64,000 nucleotides of DNA, taken from NCBI GenBank assembly GCA_041653615.1, contig JBAZEZ010000006.1, positions 17,944 through 81,943 of the forward strand. The letters run 5' to 3'. Every line of letters starts with the position of its first letter. Within the stretch, counting starts at the first letter, position 1. The notes under the pieces are model-generated. The model did no database searches. It saw only the letters and a list, made by a program, of their open reading frames with translations, and was not told the DNA's origin. Positions 15,931 to 23,888 of this stretch are shown one piece after another. Origin of the DNA: JAHJUB01 sp041653615 [NCBI: Candidatus Ratteibacteria bacterium] (GTDB lineage: Bacteria; Ratteibacteria; UBA8468; MWAK01). A program made the position numbers and the translations under genes.

Positions 15931-17211
15931 TTATAATGGAATACCGTCGTAATTAATAATTTTCGGTTTGCCGTCCAGTTTTAATTTTATAACCGTATCG
16001 TTTTGGTCCGGCGGTTCTTTGGGTAGGCCGGTCAGGAAGAGCCGGCCATCCGCGGCCTGTTCTATTTTCACTTTTTGGCCGGTGGTCAAAATAGCGGCCG
16101 AAAGGACTTTGTTTTTTATTCCCGGCATGGAAGCGGTTTCCCCGGGCCAGCGGAAAATGTGCCAGTAAAGATTATTTCCCTTGGCGGTGGTTTTTCCGAT
16201 TATGCCGCCAAACCAATCACCGACAGGGCTGGCGTGAGTCGGAATTCTTTCCGAACCATAAATTGATTCAGCGTTGACCTTCATCCACTTTCCAATCTCT
16301 TTTAGCCGCGTTACTTCCTCTTCCCTTATCGTTCCGTCGGGTTTCGGCCCGACATTAAGAAGGTAATTTCCGGCGCCGTTAGCCGCGGTCACCAGGTATT
16401 GAATCAGCTGGGTGGTCGTTTTGAAGTTTGGGTTTTTTTTAATATAACCCCAGCCGCAGAAATCGCCCATGGTCATACAGGATTCGGAAGCCCGGTTAGG
16501 TTTGGCGGCGGCTATTGCTTGTTCGGGTTTATCCACGTCCTCATCCAGCCCGGAGCGGTTGTTGATGATTATTTCCGGCTGGAGGGACCTTACCATCCGG
16601 TTAAGTTTCTTGGAACGCCAGAACTTAGTGCTTTCCGAGGCCATTACTTTGCCGTCTTCCAGCACCCGGGACATCGGAACGCCGGGTATCCACTCCCCGT
16701 CGTAAAAGAGGTAGTCAATCTTCCCGTAATTGGTCATCAGTTCCCGGACCTGGTCGTGCAGTTGCTTAACCATCGCCTCGAAATTATTAGGGTATTGTTT
16801 ATGATTGAAATATCCCGGGAAGCGCCAGTCCAGAAGGGAGTAATAGAGGCCCACTTTAAGCCCGGCCCTGCGGCAGGATTTAACGTATTCAGCCACAAAA
16901 TCTCTTTTGGCCGCGGTTTTAACCGAGGTGAAATCAGAAACCTTGCTGTCATAAAGGCAAAAACCGTCGTGGTGCCGGGTGGTTAAAACCATGTATTTCA
17001 TACCGGTTTCTTTTGCCAGGGATGCCCAATGGTCAGCATCAAATTTAGCGGGTTTGAATTGGCCGGCTAATTTGGCGTACTCGTCCGGCGGGATACGTTC
17101 GGCAAACATCGTCCATTCGCCCCGGCCCAAGAGGGAATAGAGTCCCCAGTGGACAACCATTCCAAACCGCGCCCGGTTAAACCAGGCCATCCGTTTTTCG
17201 TAAGTAAGCAT
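15931..17211 (-). CDS. GH29-family alpha-L-fucosidase-like protein
   Basis: 426 residues with the GH29 TIM barrel: WFNRARFGMVVHWGLYSL, TTRHHDGFCLYDS and the likely nucleophile region IDYLFYDGEW. The short C-terminal beta-domain (about 345-426) is typical. GH29 enzymes remove terminal alpha-fucose with retention. No signal peptide is visible, so it would act in the cytoplasm on imported oligosaccharides. The ATG at 17211 lies 8 bp after the metF stop, and fhs starts 17 bp after this gene, so it is embedded in the C1 operon, which is an unexpected place. Confidence 0.85.
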   Translation of the reverse strand: MLTYEKRMAWFNRARFGMVVHWGLYSLLGRGEWTMFAERIPPDEYAKLAGQFKPAKFDADHWASLAKETGMKYMVLTTRHHDGFCLYDSKVSDFTSVKTAAKRDFVAEYVKSCRRAGLKVGLYYSLLDWRFPGYFNHKQYPNNFEAMVKQLHDQVRELMTNYGKIDYLFYDGEWIPGVPMSRVLEDGKVMASESTKFWRSKKLNRMVRSLQPEIIINNRSGLDEDVDKPEQAIAAAKPNRASESCMTMGDFCGWGYIKKNPNFKTTTQLIQYLVTAANGAGNYLLNVGPKPDGTIREEEVTRLKEIGKWMKVNAESIYGSERIPTHASPVGDWFGGIIGKTTAKGNNLYWHIFRWPGETASMPGIKNKVLSAAILTTGQKVKIEQAADGRLFLTGLPKEPPDQNDTVIKLKLDGKPKIINYDGIPL

Positions 17212-17219
17212 AATTTTTT

Positions 17220-18095
17220 CTACAGTCCGGCCGCGTCTAAAACTTTGCCCAGGTGTTTCTCCCAGCCGATGGGCATGATGTGCGCGCCGCGGCACATACC
17301 TTTTAATTTTCCGATTAGTTCGGAAGCGATTAAAATGCTTTCCGCCACCCGCTGTTCCTTCGGGGCATCGGCCATACGCTTGATATAGCTATCCGGAACG
17401 TGAACTCCGGAGACGTGTTCGTTCATATATTTGGCCATACCGGCGTTCTTTAAGAGAACAATACCGGCCATCACCGGAACTTTGAATTGCTCCGCCTGCC
17501 GGATGAACTTTTCAAACGTGTTTACCTCGTAGACGGCCTGGGTCTGAAAAAACTCCGCGCCGGCTGCCACCTTCTTTTCCATCTTAATCAATTGGGGTTC
17601 CAGCGGGTTTGCGCCCGGATTGACTACGGCGCCCAGACAGAAACGCGGAAACGGTTCCGCCAGTTTGTTCCCGGCCGCGTCCTGGCCCTGTTCCATCTTT
17701 CGGGCCGCGGTCAGCAGGTTTACCGTGTCGTAGTCAAAGACCGGTTTGGCGGCGTGGTCGTCGCCTAACATCGGGTGGTCTCCGGTAAGTGCCAATACGT
17801 TTTCGATGTTGAAAGCGGCCGCCGAAAGAAGGTCGGACTGAAGCGCCAGGCGGTTACGGTCCCGGCAGGTCATCTGGAGAATCGGCTCCAGGCCGGCTTC
17901 TTTCAATTTGATGCAGAGCGCCAGGGAACCCAGACGCATTACCGCGCTCTGTAAGTCGGTAACATTGAAACCGTCCACCCGCCCGGCGATACTCTTGCCG
18001 ATATCAATAAATGGCTGGGTTTCCGTTCCTTTTTCCGGGCCGAATTCCACGGTGACTAGAAATTTACCTGCTTTAATCTTCTCTTTGAAAGTCAT
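17220..18095 (-). CDS. metF: Methylenetetrahydrofolate reductase
   Basis: 291-residue TIM-barrel flavoprotein that reduces 5,10-methylene-THF to 5-methyl-THF. Typical features include VTVEFGPEKG near the N-terminus, the LALTGDHP segment that contacts FAD, and GAEFFQTQAVYE. It is the short catalytic-domain form without the C-terminal extension of eukaryotic enzymes. The companion metV lies upstream in the same direction, as in acetogenic MetVF complexes, which suggests a ferredoxin- or NADH-linked enzyme in this C1 pathway and not only methionine synthesis. Confidence 0.94.
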   Translation of the reverse strand: MTFKEKIKAGKFLVTVEFGPEKGTETQPFIDIGKSIAGRVDGFNVTDLQSAVMRLGSLALCIKLKEAGLEPILQMTCRDRNRLALQSDLLSAAAFNIENVLALTGDHPMLGDDHAAKPVFDYDTVNLLTAARKMEQGQDAAGNKLAEPFPRFCLGAVVNPGANPLEPQLIKMEKKVAAGAEFFQTQAVYEVNTFEKFIRQAEQFKVPVMAGIVLLKNAGMAKYMNEHVSGVHVPDSYIKRMADAPKEQRVAESILIASELIGKLKGMCRGAHIMPIGWEKHLGKVLDAAGL

Positions 18096-18115
18096 AATTT
18101 TCTCCGAATTTCCCG

Positions 18116-18225
18116 GTCATTCCCGCAGGTAGTAAGCGGGAATCTACACGTTTAGCAGTGTATGGATCCCCGTTTAAAATCCGCCTTCGCCAAGGCTACG
18201 GCGAGACGAAGCATGCGGGGATGAC
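18116..18225. repeat. GTCATTCCCGC...GGGATGAC palindromic repeat
   Basis: It starts GTCATTCCCGCAGGTAGTAA and ends GCGGGGATGAC, with CCTTCGCCAAGGCTACGGCG inside. A related unit in opposite order lies at 26339-26447. It occupies the gap between metF and metV. Confidence 0.7.
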
Positions 18226-18233
18226 GTAAAGCG

Positions 18234-18908
18234 TTACACCACCGCTTTAACGCGCAGCGGTTTTATCTTTTTTGACCAGTCCTTGGCCGGTTGGTTTGTT
18301 TTCATTAAATCAAGTCGTCCCAGTTCCTTCAGGCGGTTATAAATTAGAATCCAGCCGCAGAGCCGGTCCCCGTCCACTTCGCACTTTCCGTCTTTTGTGG
18401 TTCCGCCGCAGGGTCCGTTAAGCAGTCCCTTGGCGCAGAGGGTGTGCGGGCACAGTCCGCCCGTAAGGTCCAGGACGCACTCGCCGCAGAGCATACATTT
18501 TTCCTCGAAGGTGTTGATTAGACCGGTTGGTGAAAGTTCCGTTTTCCATTCCGGTCCGAGAAACATTGTGTCGCAACCGGGCACAACCCATTTTTTGGTA
18601 ATTTCGGTCAGGACCTGGTTGCCCAAGCCGCAGCAGAGAAGGAGGATTACTTCCGCCTCGTCCACTGCTTTCTGGCATGTTCGTAAGTCCTTCTTAACCT
18701 TGGGCAGGATACAACCCCGGTCCGGCAGAAGGTAACCGGTTACCTCTTTTCCGTGCTCGGTTAAAAACTTTGTCATCTCCTTTAATTCCGTTTCTCCGCC
18801 GGTCCGGCAGGTGGCGGCGCACGCCTGACACCCCGAAAGGAATACTTTCTTGAACGGTTCCAGTTTTTTCAGGATATCTTCCCTGGATTTCTGAACGGTA
18901 ATAACCAT
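18234..18908 (-). CDS. metV: MetV, zinc/iron-cysteine partner of methylenetetrahydrofolate reductase
   Basis: 224 residues matching the MTHFR C-terminal/MetV family of acetogens and other anaerobes. It is cysteine-rich: C27, C30 and C34 at the N-terminus, and C138, C141, C144, C153, C158 and C167 in the CMLCGEC...NGPCGG region, typical of iron-sulfur or zinc binding. MetV forms a complex with MetF and passes electrons to it. Its placement upstream of metF supports a complex, although a 138-bp repeat-containing gap separates the genes. Confidence 0.92.
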   Translation of the reverse strand: MVITVQKSREDILKKLEPFKKVFLSGCQACAATCRTGGETELKEMTKFLTEHGKEVTGYLLPDRGCILPKVKKDLRTCQKAVDEAEVILLLCCGLGNQVLTEITKKWVVPGCDTMFLGPEWKTELSPTGLINTFEEKCMLCGECVLDLTGGLCPHTLCAKGLLNGPCGGTTKDGKCEVDGDRLCGWILIYNRLKELGRLDLMKTNQPAKDWSKKIKPLRVKAVV

Positions 18909-18931
18909 AAATTCACCCCTTAATTTAAATT

Positions 18932-19033
18932 GGACGCAGATGTACGCAGAAAAATCGGATAATGCTATAAAGAGAATTTTTAAAGTAATTGTATAAAATA
19001 ATTTTTAATCTGTATCTGCGAAAATCTGCGTCC
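18932..19033. repeat. GGACGCAGA palindromic element, copy 3
   Basis: The most compact full copy: GGACGCAGATGTACGCAGAA at the left, GGATAATGCTATAAA in the middle and TCTGCGTCC at the right. It fills the folD-metV gap. Confidence 0.85.
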
Positions 19034-19040
19034 CAAATAT

Positions 19041-19886
19041 TTATCGTTCCGCGGCCGCGACCGTGTTTCGCACCAGTATCGCCACCGTCAAAGGTCCGAC
19101 TCCGCCCGGGACCGGTGTAATCCAGGACGCTCTTTTTTCCGCCTCGTCAAATTCCACGTCTCCGACCAGTTTATCCGCCACCCGGTTGATGCCGACGTCA
19201 ACCACAATCGCGCCTTCTTTAACCCATTCGCCTTTAACCAGGCCGGCTTTGCCCACCGCAACCACCAGTATTTCCGCGCGTTTAACGTGTTCCGGCAGGT
19301 TTCCGCGCTGGCCGGTGGCGATATGGCAGACCGTAACCGTGGCGAATTCTGCCAGAAGAAGTAATGCCAACGGTTTACCTACGATTTCCGAGTGCCCGAC
19401 TACCACCGCTTCCTTGCCGTAAAGTTTTTCTCCGGTGGCTTTCAGGAGTTCCATGACTCCGGCCGCGGTGCATGGCGTGAAAAGAGGTTTTGCCAGTACC
19501 AGCCGGCCGAGACTTGCCGGATTAATTCCTTCCACATCTTTTCCCGGTGCAATCAGGGCCTGAATAGCCCGTCCGTCAAGCTGAGCCGGCATGGGCATCT
19601 GGACAATGATGCCGCTGGTTGAAGAATCGGAATTTAATCGGGTAATCTCGGCGGCCAAATCTGTCTGGGAGATATTTTCCGGCAGGGTCAGCAGCTGGTA
19701 ATCAACGCCGGTATTGACACAGACTCTTTGCTGACTCTTCAGGTAGACCGCGCTGGCCTGGTTTTCACCGACCTGAACTGCCACCAGTTTCGGCGTGATC
19801 CCCTTCACCTTTAACTCCGCCGTTTTTAATTTAATTTCTTCTTTAATTTTTTCCGCAATCGGTTTACCTTCCAGTAATTTTGCCAT
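19041..19886 (-). CDS. folD: Methylene-THF dehydrogenase FolD, probably without cyclohydrolase activity
   Basis: 281 residues, the normal length of FolD. The C-terminal NAD(P) domain is intact (GHSEIVGKPLA, TPVPGGVGPLTVAIL), as is KDVEGINP. In the active-site motif YxxxK the tyrosine is Y48, but the lysine position is Q52 (YLKSQ). In human DC301 the corresponding K56Q change removes cyclohydrolase while keeping dehydrogenase activity. The gene starts three bases after the fchA stop, and FchA can perform the missing hydrolysis of methenyl-THF. So this is inferred to be a monofunctional dehydrogenase. Confidence 0.93.
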   Translation of the reverse strand: MAKLLEGKPIAEKIKEEIKLKTAELKVKGITPKLVAVQVGENQASAVYLKSQQRVCVNTGVDYQLLTLPENISQTDLAAEITRLNSDSSTSGIIVQMPMPAQLDGRAIQALIAPGKDVEGINPASLGRLVLAKPLFTPCTAAGVMELLKATGEKLYGKEAVVVGHSEIVGKPLALLLLAEFATVTVCHIATGQRGNLPEHVKRAEILVVAVGKAGLVKGEWVKEGAIVVDVGINRVADKLVGDVEFDEAEKRASWITPVPGGVGPLTVAILVRNTVAAAER

Positions 19887-19889
19887 AGT

Positions 19890-20522
19890 TTACCCCAGTC
19901 TTTTTTTGGTTTCGGTTAAAATCGCGTCACTTTCTGACATAACCACTGTTCGTAAAGCACGCAAACCTTCCTTTATTTCTGACCTCTCCGGCAGGTTTAA
20001 ATCGGCGGAGAGGTTAATCAGAATGTTAATTTCCGCCACTTCAAACGCAGCGCGGGCTAAACTGGCCGCGCAGGCGACATCGCTGAGCAGGTACGGGTTC
20101 CCTTTTTCCAGAAGCGGCTTAGTCAGAGTTAGGAGTTGTCGGGACAGCTCCGCGATAAGTGTGAGAATTTTATTGCCGGCGCGGGTGGCCGTAATCAGCG
20201 CTTCCCGCCGGCCCGGCGCTTCTTTGCCCATTTCGGCCGCCCGGCGGTATTGCAGATAAGCAACGCTATCTTCCTCCGCCAGTTTGGCCGCTTCCTGTCG
20301 GATGGTTTCGGTGCTGTTTAAAATCTCTCTTGCCTCGGCTTCAAACCCGAGATAACGTTTCTTCCCGATGGTGAAATTTGCCACCATGGAGAGCAGGGCG
20401 GCAGACAGGGAAAGGGATAAAGCGCCGGCGCTGCCGCCGCCGGGTACCGGGTCTTTGGACGCGAGCCGTTCCAGGTAGGTTTTCAGCGGGTTCTGCAGGT
20501 AGTCTATTTTTATTTCAGCCAT
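19890..20522 (-). CDS. fchA: Methenyltetrahydrofolate cyclohydrolase, FchA/FTCD family
   Basis: 210 residues of the formiminotransferase-cyclodeaminase fold: an all-helical protein with KDPVPGGGSAGALSLSLSAAL near residue 20-40 and later RRAAEMGKEAPGRREAL. In anaerobes such proteins interconvert methenyl-THF and 10-formyl-THF. It is the first gene of the C1 cluster and nearly abuts folD, whose own cyclohydrolase lysine is replaced. The formiminoglutamate deaminase role of the same family is less likely because no histidine-degradation genes are present. Confidence 0.88.
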   Translation of the reverse strand: MAEIKIDYLQNPLKTYLERLASKDPVPGGGSAGALSLSLSAALLSMVANFTIGKKRYLGFEAEAREILNSTETIRQEAAKLAEEDSVAYLQYRRAAEMGKEAPGRREALITATRAGNKILTLIAELSRQLLTLTKPLLEKGNPYLLSDVACAASLARAAFEVAEINILINLSADLNLPERSEIKEGLRALRTVVMSESDAILTETKKRLG

Positions 20523-20530
20523 TTTCCATT

Positions 20531-20601
20531 GTCATTCTGAGCGGTAGCGAAGAATCTCATTTTTAAAGGAGATATCCGGCGCAGACCCGGCTCAGGGTGA
20601 C
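20531..20601. repeat. GTCATTCTGAGC...GCTCAGGGTGAC palindrome, copy 1
   Basis: A hairpin-forming unit with GTCATTCTGAGCGGTAGCGA at one end and CTCAGGGTGAC at the other. Relatives are at 49850-49919, 52922-52986 and 56038-56108. It lies in the leader of the C1 operon. Confidence 0.8.
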
Positions 20602-20615
20602 ATCGGTATAGATAT

Positions 20616-20631
20616 CGTGAAAAAAATCACA
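20616..20631 (-). promoter_or_regulatory. CRP/FNR-like operator near the C1-operon promoter
   Basis: The minus strand reads TGTGATTTTTTTCACG, matching the CRP-family pattern TGTGA-N6-TCACA except the last base. It overlaps a possible weak promoter, TTTGTG (20633-20628) and TATACC (20610-20605), about 90 bp upstream of fchA. Which regulator binds, if any, is unknown. Confidence 0.35.
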
Positions 20632-20668
20632 AACCAAAAATAATTGTACCTCTTTTTCACGCTATCTG

Positions 20669-21427
20669 TCAATCAAGTTCCAATACCATGCCGTCAGTTG
20701 CCGCAATTATCTCCAGGCCGGATTTTTGGCTTAACCGGTCGGCGATTTCTCGAGGGTTGGCCAGCAATACTGTCCGTCCGAAATGAGTCAGAATAACTTT
20801 CCGCGGTTTGACGCGGGCGAGAATATCTGCTACTTCAGGAACGGAAAGATGAAAGATTTCCGGTCTCCGTTCCGCCAAAACGACGTTTATTGTCAATATT
20901 TCTCCGCGGAAATATTCCGCAATTTCCGGGAAATAGGCGGTATCGGTGATAAAAGAGACGGTCCGGCGGTTTATTTTGAAATTAAAACCGTAGGTTTCCA
21001 CCGGGTGCAGCATCTTTTTGGCCGCGGTAAAAGAAATTTTACCTACCCGGTATTCGCGGCCTTCTTCCAGAACTTCCAGCCGTTCCGGAAAATTCCGGAT
21101 ATATTTTTGGATGACCGGTTCCGGTCCAAGCGCATCCTGGGGCGCGAAGACCGCGCCCCTCTTTTTGTGGCCGCCGGCGGTCATCGCTTCAATCATGACG
21201 TTGACGTCCGCGGAATGGTCCAGGTGTTTGTGGGAAAGGATGACGCCGGTCAGTTTTGTCGGGTCCAGCTTAGGGTGGCTTTCCAGCGCCCGCACCAGAG
21301 ACCCGGGTCCCGGGTCCAGAATCAGGTTATCTGAATTACCGGAAATCCAGATTCCGCCTGAGGCGCGCAGTTGTTCAATCATCACAAAACGCGCACCGGC
21401 TGTTCCTAAAAACTTAATGAATGCCAT
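20669..21427 (-). CDS. MBL-fold metallo-hydrolase
   Basis: 252 residues with the metallo-beta-lactamase fold. The zinc motif HxHxDH is intact (H66, H68, D70, H71), and later ligand regions FITDTAYFPE and LTHFGRT are recognisable. The overall layout resembles RNase Z/PhnP-like hydrolases, but the substrate cannot be predicted. It lies upstream of the C1 cluster on the same strand with a 146-bp gap holding a repeat and a possible promoter, so co-transcription is uncertain. Confidence 0.85.
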   Translation of the reverse strand: MAFIKFLGTAGARFVMIEQLRASGGIWISGNSDNLILDPGPGSLVRALESHPKLDPTKLTGVILSHKHLDHSADVNVMIEAMTAGGHKKRGAVFAPQDALGPEPVIQKYIRNFPERLEVLEEGREYRVGKISFTAAKKMLHPVETYGFNFKINRRTVSFITDTAYFPEIAEYFRGEILTINVVLAERRPEIFHLSVPEVADILARVKPRKVILTHFGRTVLLANPREIADRLSQKSGLEIIAATDGMVLELD

Positions 21428-21599
21428 AAAGACCTTGTTTTCAGGTGGATAGAAGACGGGAAGTTAATCCAGAGAACCTTGGCCGACCAGGGTTTTTTCC
21501 ACTCTTTGTCTGGGTGTCATAATTTTGAATTTTACATCATTTTAAATTGGCCTGACAAATTAATTTCGGAATTGATAGTCAATTTTTTCAAATATTCCT

Positions 21600-23582
21600 T
21601 TATTTCTTCGGCGGCCGATTTTTTTCGGGATGGAACTTCCAGGTCGTGCTCAATTTCCCGCCCGGTTTCATCCGTCGGTAGACTCCATGAATATCGGGAG
21701 TAAAAAAGCTTGATGCCCAATCGAGAAAGAAACCGGCCGTTTGACGCCGGTTCGTCTCGATTTTCAGTTTCCAGGGCCTTGTGGTTACGGTCAATTTTTT
21801 CCGCGCGTCAATCCAAAAACCGTCGTCGGTCTGTTTGCCTATGGTGATTGATTTCCGCTTGCCGGTTTTTTCCCAGGCAAGAATCGTCCGCGGTAAATTT
21901 TCGGGAGCAATGGAAAGCAACAGGTGCCAGTTAAAAGCGCAGAAAGCATCGGAAAGCTTATTTTCGGCGCTGACATCATATTGAAATCCGGGCGTCCCCT
22001 TTTCAACCGTTATTCTTCCGGTGATGCTAACATGTTCAAGTGATAGTGATACCTCCACCACAATCCGCTTATCGGAAGATTCTACGATTTGATGCTGCCA
22101 CGGATATTGCCAGATTATGCATGGATTTTGATGCTCACCCAACGCCCAGATCGGCCGGAAGCCAAACGTACCATAACTGTGAGATCCTCCGGGAAGAGCG
22201 TGGGGATTTTCACGGATAAAATCCGGAAGACCGTGTGAAATTATTTCAACATCGTCTACGTGCCAATCCTGTATGACCGCGCCGAATTTCGGATAAACCA
22301 CAAAAGTTTCGTCGTCGTTAATAATCCTCAGGGCCGGACCGGTTTCTCTATTGCCCTCATCCGTAATGCCAAAACCTGTTTTAACCTTGGCAGGTTTTTG
22401 CGTTTTTTTAGCCGGCGGCAACGGGGAAGCGCTCCCGTTATCGTTAAGTTCCTTCTTTATCTGTTCGTAAATCGGGCCAAACGGGCTCTGATATTTTAGG
22501 TAAAGCGCCAGGTCGCGTCGGCTGTCACCCGCGATCCGGGCCGAAATAAATTCAAGGTAATCAGGATATTTTTGCCAGGACTTCGCTCGGAGCAGCTTGT
22601 GGATGCGCTTTCTTATTTCTTCGGCAAACTGAGATTCAGGCGTGATTTTCAGCAATATCGCGTATAATGAGACGGCATCGGTAATCGCCTTGTCCGGTTT
22701 CTTGCCGTTGATGACTTGTGCCACGAGCTTAAAATTCAAGCGCTCGCATTCCCATCGGCCGTTCTCCCAGGAGGTCATGATCAGTCCGTCGGCGGAATGT
22801 TTCTTGACCGCGCGCAGGGCGCATTTAAGTGCTTTGACCCGGCGGTTAGTAAACGGGCCGCCCAGGATTCCGGAAGCCATGAAGACCTTGAAACCGCGCC
22901 GCTTAAAGAAACTGAGCACCGGGTAATCGGAATTCGCGTCGTATTTCCAAAAGGCTATGGCCGCTTGTTTTGATAGTTTTTCAAGCGTTCCGGGATAATG
23001 CGTGAGCATATCATGCCAGACAATCGGCACCCGCCCCACTTTCGAGAGGAAATCAACCGCGCGGTTTATTTGCCTTACCCAGGCAAGCCCGACGTCGAAG
23101 CCTTTTTGGGCAAGTAGCTGGTGCGGAGGCATCCACTCATCGCCTCCGATCAGAAAATATTCGGAGCGTGAAAAAGAACAGTATTCCTCGAGGCAAGCTA
23201 AGATTATTTTTTGGGCCGCCGGCGTGGTGGGATCGAACCCGCGCACCGGACAGGGCGTTCCCTTCTTGTTCTTTGTCCCGGCAAGTTCCGGATGCGCCGC
23301 GCGGATTGCCGCCGTATGGCCTATTACGTTGAAGTGTGGAATTAACTCAATCCCGGCCTCTTCGGCAACGTCATCAAATTCCCGCCAGTTCTCTCTGGTA
23401 TACGCGCAAGGCGGACAAGCCTTCTCAATCGGCGAGAGCCGAATCATGTTCTCCAGATACGGCATGTAGTGGGTAAAACCGGATGCGGCTGCGTAGCGTA
23501 TCGCCTCCTTGAAAATTTCCGGCTTCAGATATCCTCCGCGACCAATATCATGCATGTAACAGATGAATTTTTGATGTTTCAT
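21600..23582 (-). CDS. GH20-like glycosidase with C-terminal beta-sandwich
   Basis: 660 residues. The N-terminal 340 form a TIM barrel with a GH20-like acid pair, D148-E149 in FLIGGDEW. In GH20 hexosaminidases this pair orients the acetamido group and donates the proton. The second half (about 420-655) is beta-rich (VYPKFGAVIQDWHVDDVEI, HALPGGSHSYGTFGF) and resembles sugar-binding sandwich folds. No signal peptide is seen. ATG 23582 is chosen because AAGGAG lies five bases before it; an upstream ATG at 23615 lacks this. A good promoter is at 23735-23764. The substrate is not identified. Confidence 0.72.
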   Translation of the reverse strand: MKHQKFICYMHDIGRGGYLKPEIFKEAIRYAAASGFTHYMPYLENMIRLSPIEKACPPCAYTRENWREFDDVAEEAGIELIPHFNVIGHTAAIRAAHPELAGTKNKKGTPCPVRGFDPTTPAAQKIILACLEEYCSFSRSEYFLIGGDEWMPPHQLLAQKGFDVGLAWVRQINRAVDFLSKVGRVPIVWHDMLTHYPGTLEKLSKQAAIAFWKYDANSDYPVLSFFKRRGFKVFMASGILGGPFTNRRVKALKCALRAVKKHSADGLIMTSWENGRWECERLNFKLVAQVINGKKPDKAITDAVSLYAILLKITPESQFAEEIRKRIHKLLRAKSWQKYPDYLEFISARIAGDSRRDLALYLKYQSPFGPIYEQIKKELNDNGSASPLPPAKKTQKPAKVKTGFGITDEGNRETGPALRIINDDETFVVYPKFGAVIQDWHVDDVEIISHGLPDFIRENPHALPGGSHSYGTFGFRPIWALGEHQNPCIIWQYPWQHQIVESSDKRIVVEVSLSLEHVSITGRITVEKGTPGFQYDVSAENKLSDAFCAFNWHLLLSIAPENLPRTILAWEKTGKRKSITIGKQTDDGFWIDARKKLTVTTRPWKLKIETNRRQTAGFFLDWASSFFTPDIHGVYRRMKPGGKLSTTWKFHPEKNRPPKK

Positions 23583-23734
23583 TTCGCTCCTTGAGTTAAC
23601 GGTAAAACTCTTCAAAAAGAAACATTTTAGGCCGATATCCTGCTCTTTAGTTTTTGATTAAATCCTGCCCGGAAACAGCTGTTTCTTTTTTCACCCGGCC
23701 GGCACCTTCTTTATTCGCTTATTTTTTATCTATT

Positions 23735-23764
23735 ATTATAGACGGAAAAAAAACATTTGTCCAT
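23735..23764 (-). promoter_or_regulatory. Promoter for the GH20-like gene
   Basis: On the minus strand TGGACA (23764-23759), an 18-base spacer and TATAAT (23740-23735), leaving a leader of about 145 bases. The divergent gap 23583-23888 otherwise holds only this and the next promoter; I see no RNA or small gene in it. Confidence 0.55.
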
Positions 23765-23809
23765 ACAAATTTTGTTTTCAGGTGGAGAATGCGGTAATTA
23801 ATACAAAAC

Positions 23810-23838
23810 TTGCGTTTGGCTTTGTCTTCTGATAAAAT
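23810..23838 (+). promoter_or_regulatory. Candidate promoter for the Lon-family protease
   Basis: TTGCGT (23810-23815), a 17-base spacer and TAAAAT (23833-23838), 50 bp before the start codon. Both boxes deviate slightly from consensus. Confidence 0.4.
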
Positions 23839-23888
23839 TACTAAAATCCGGCAAACAGTCAATTTTATTCTTTGGCAACCCATAAATT

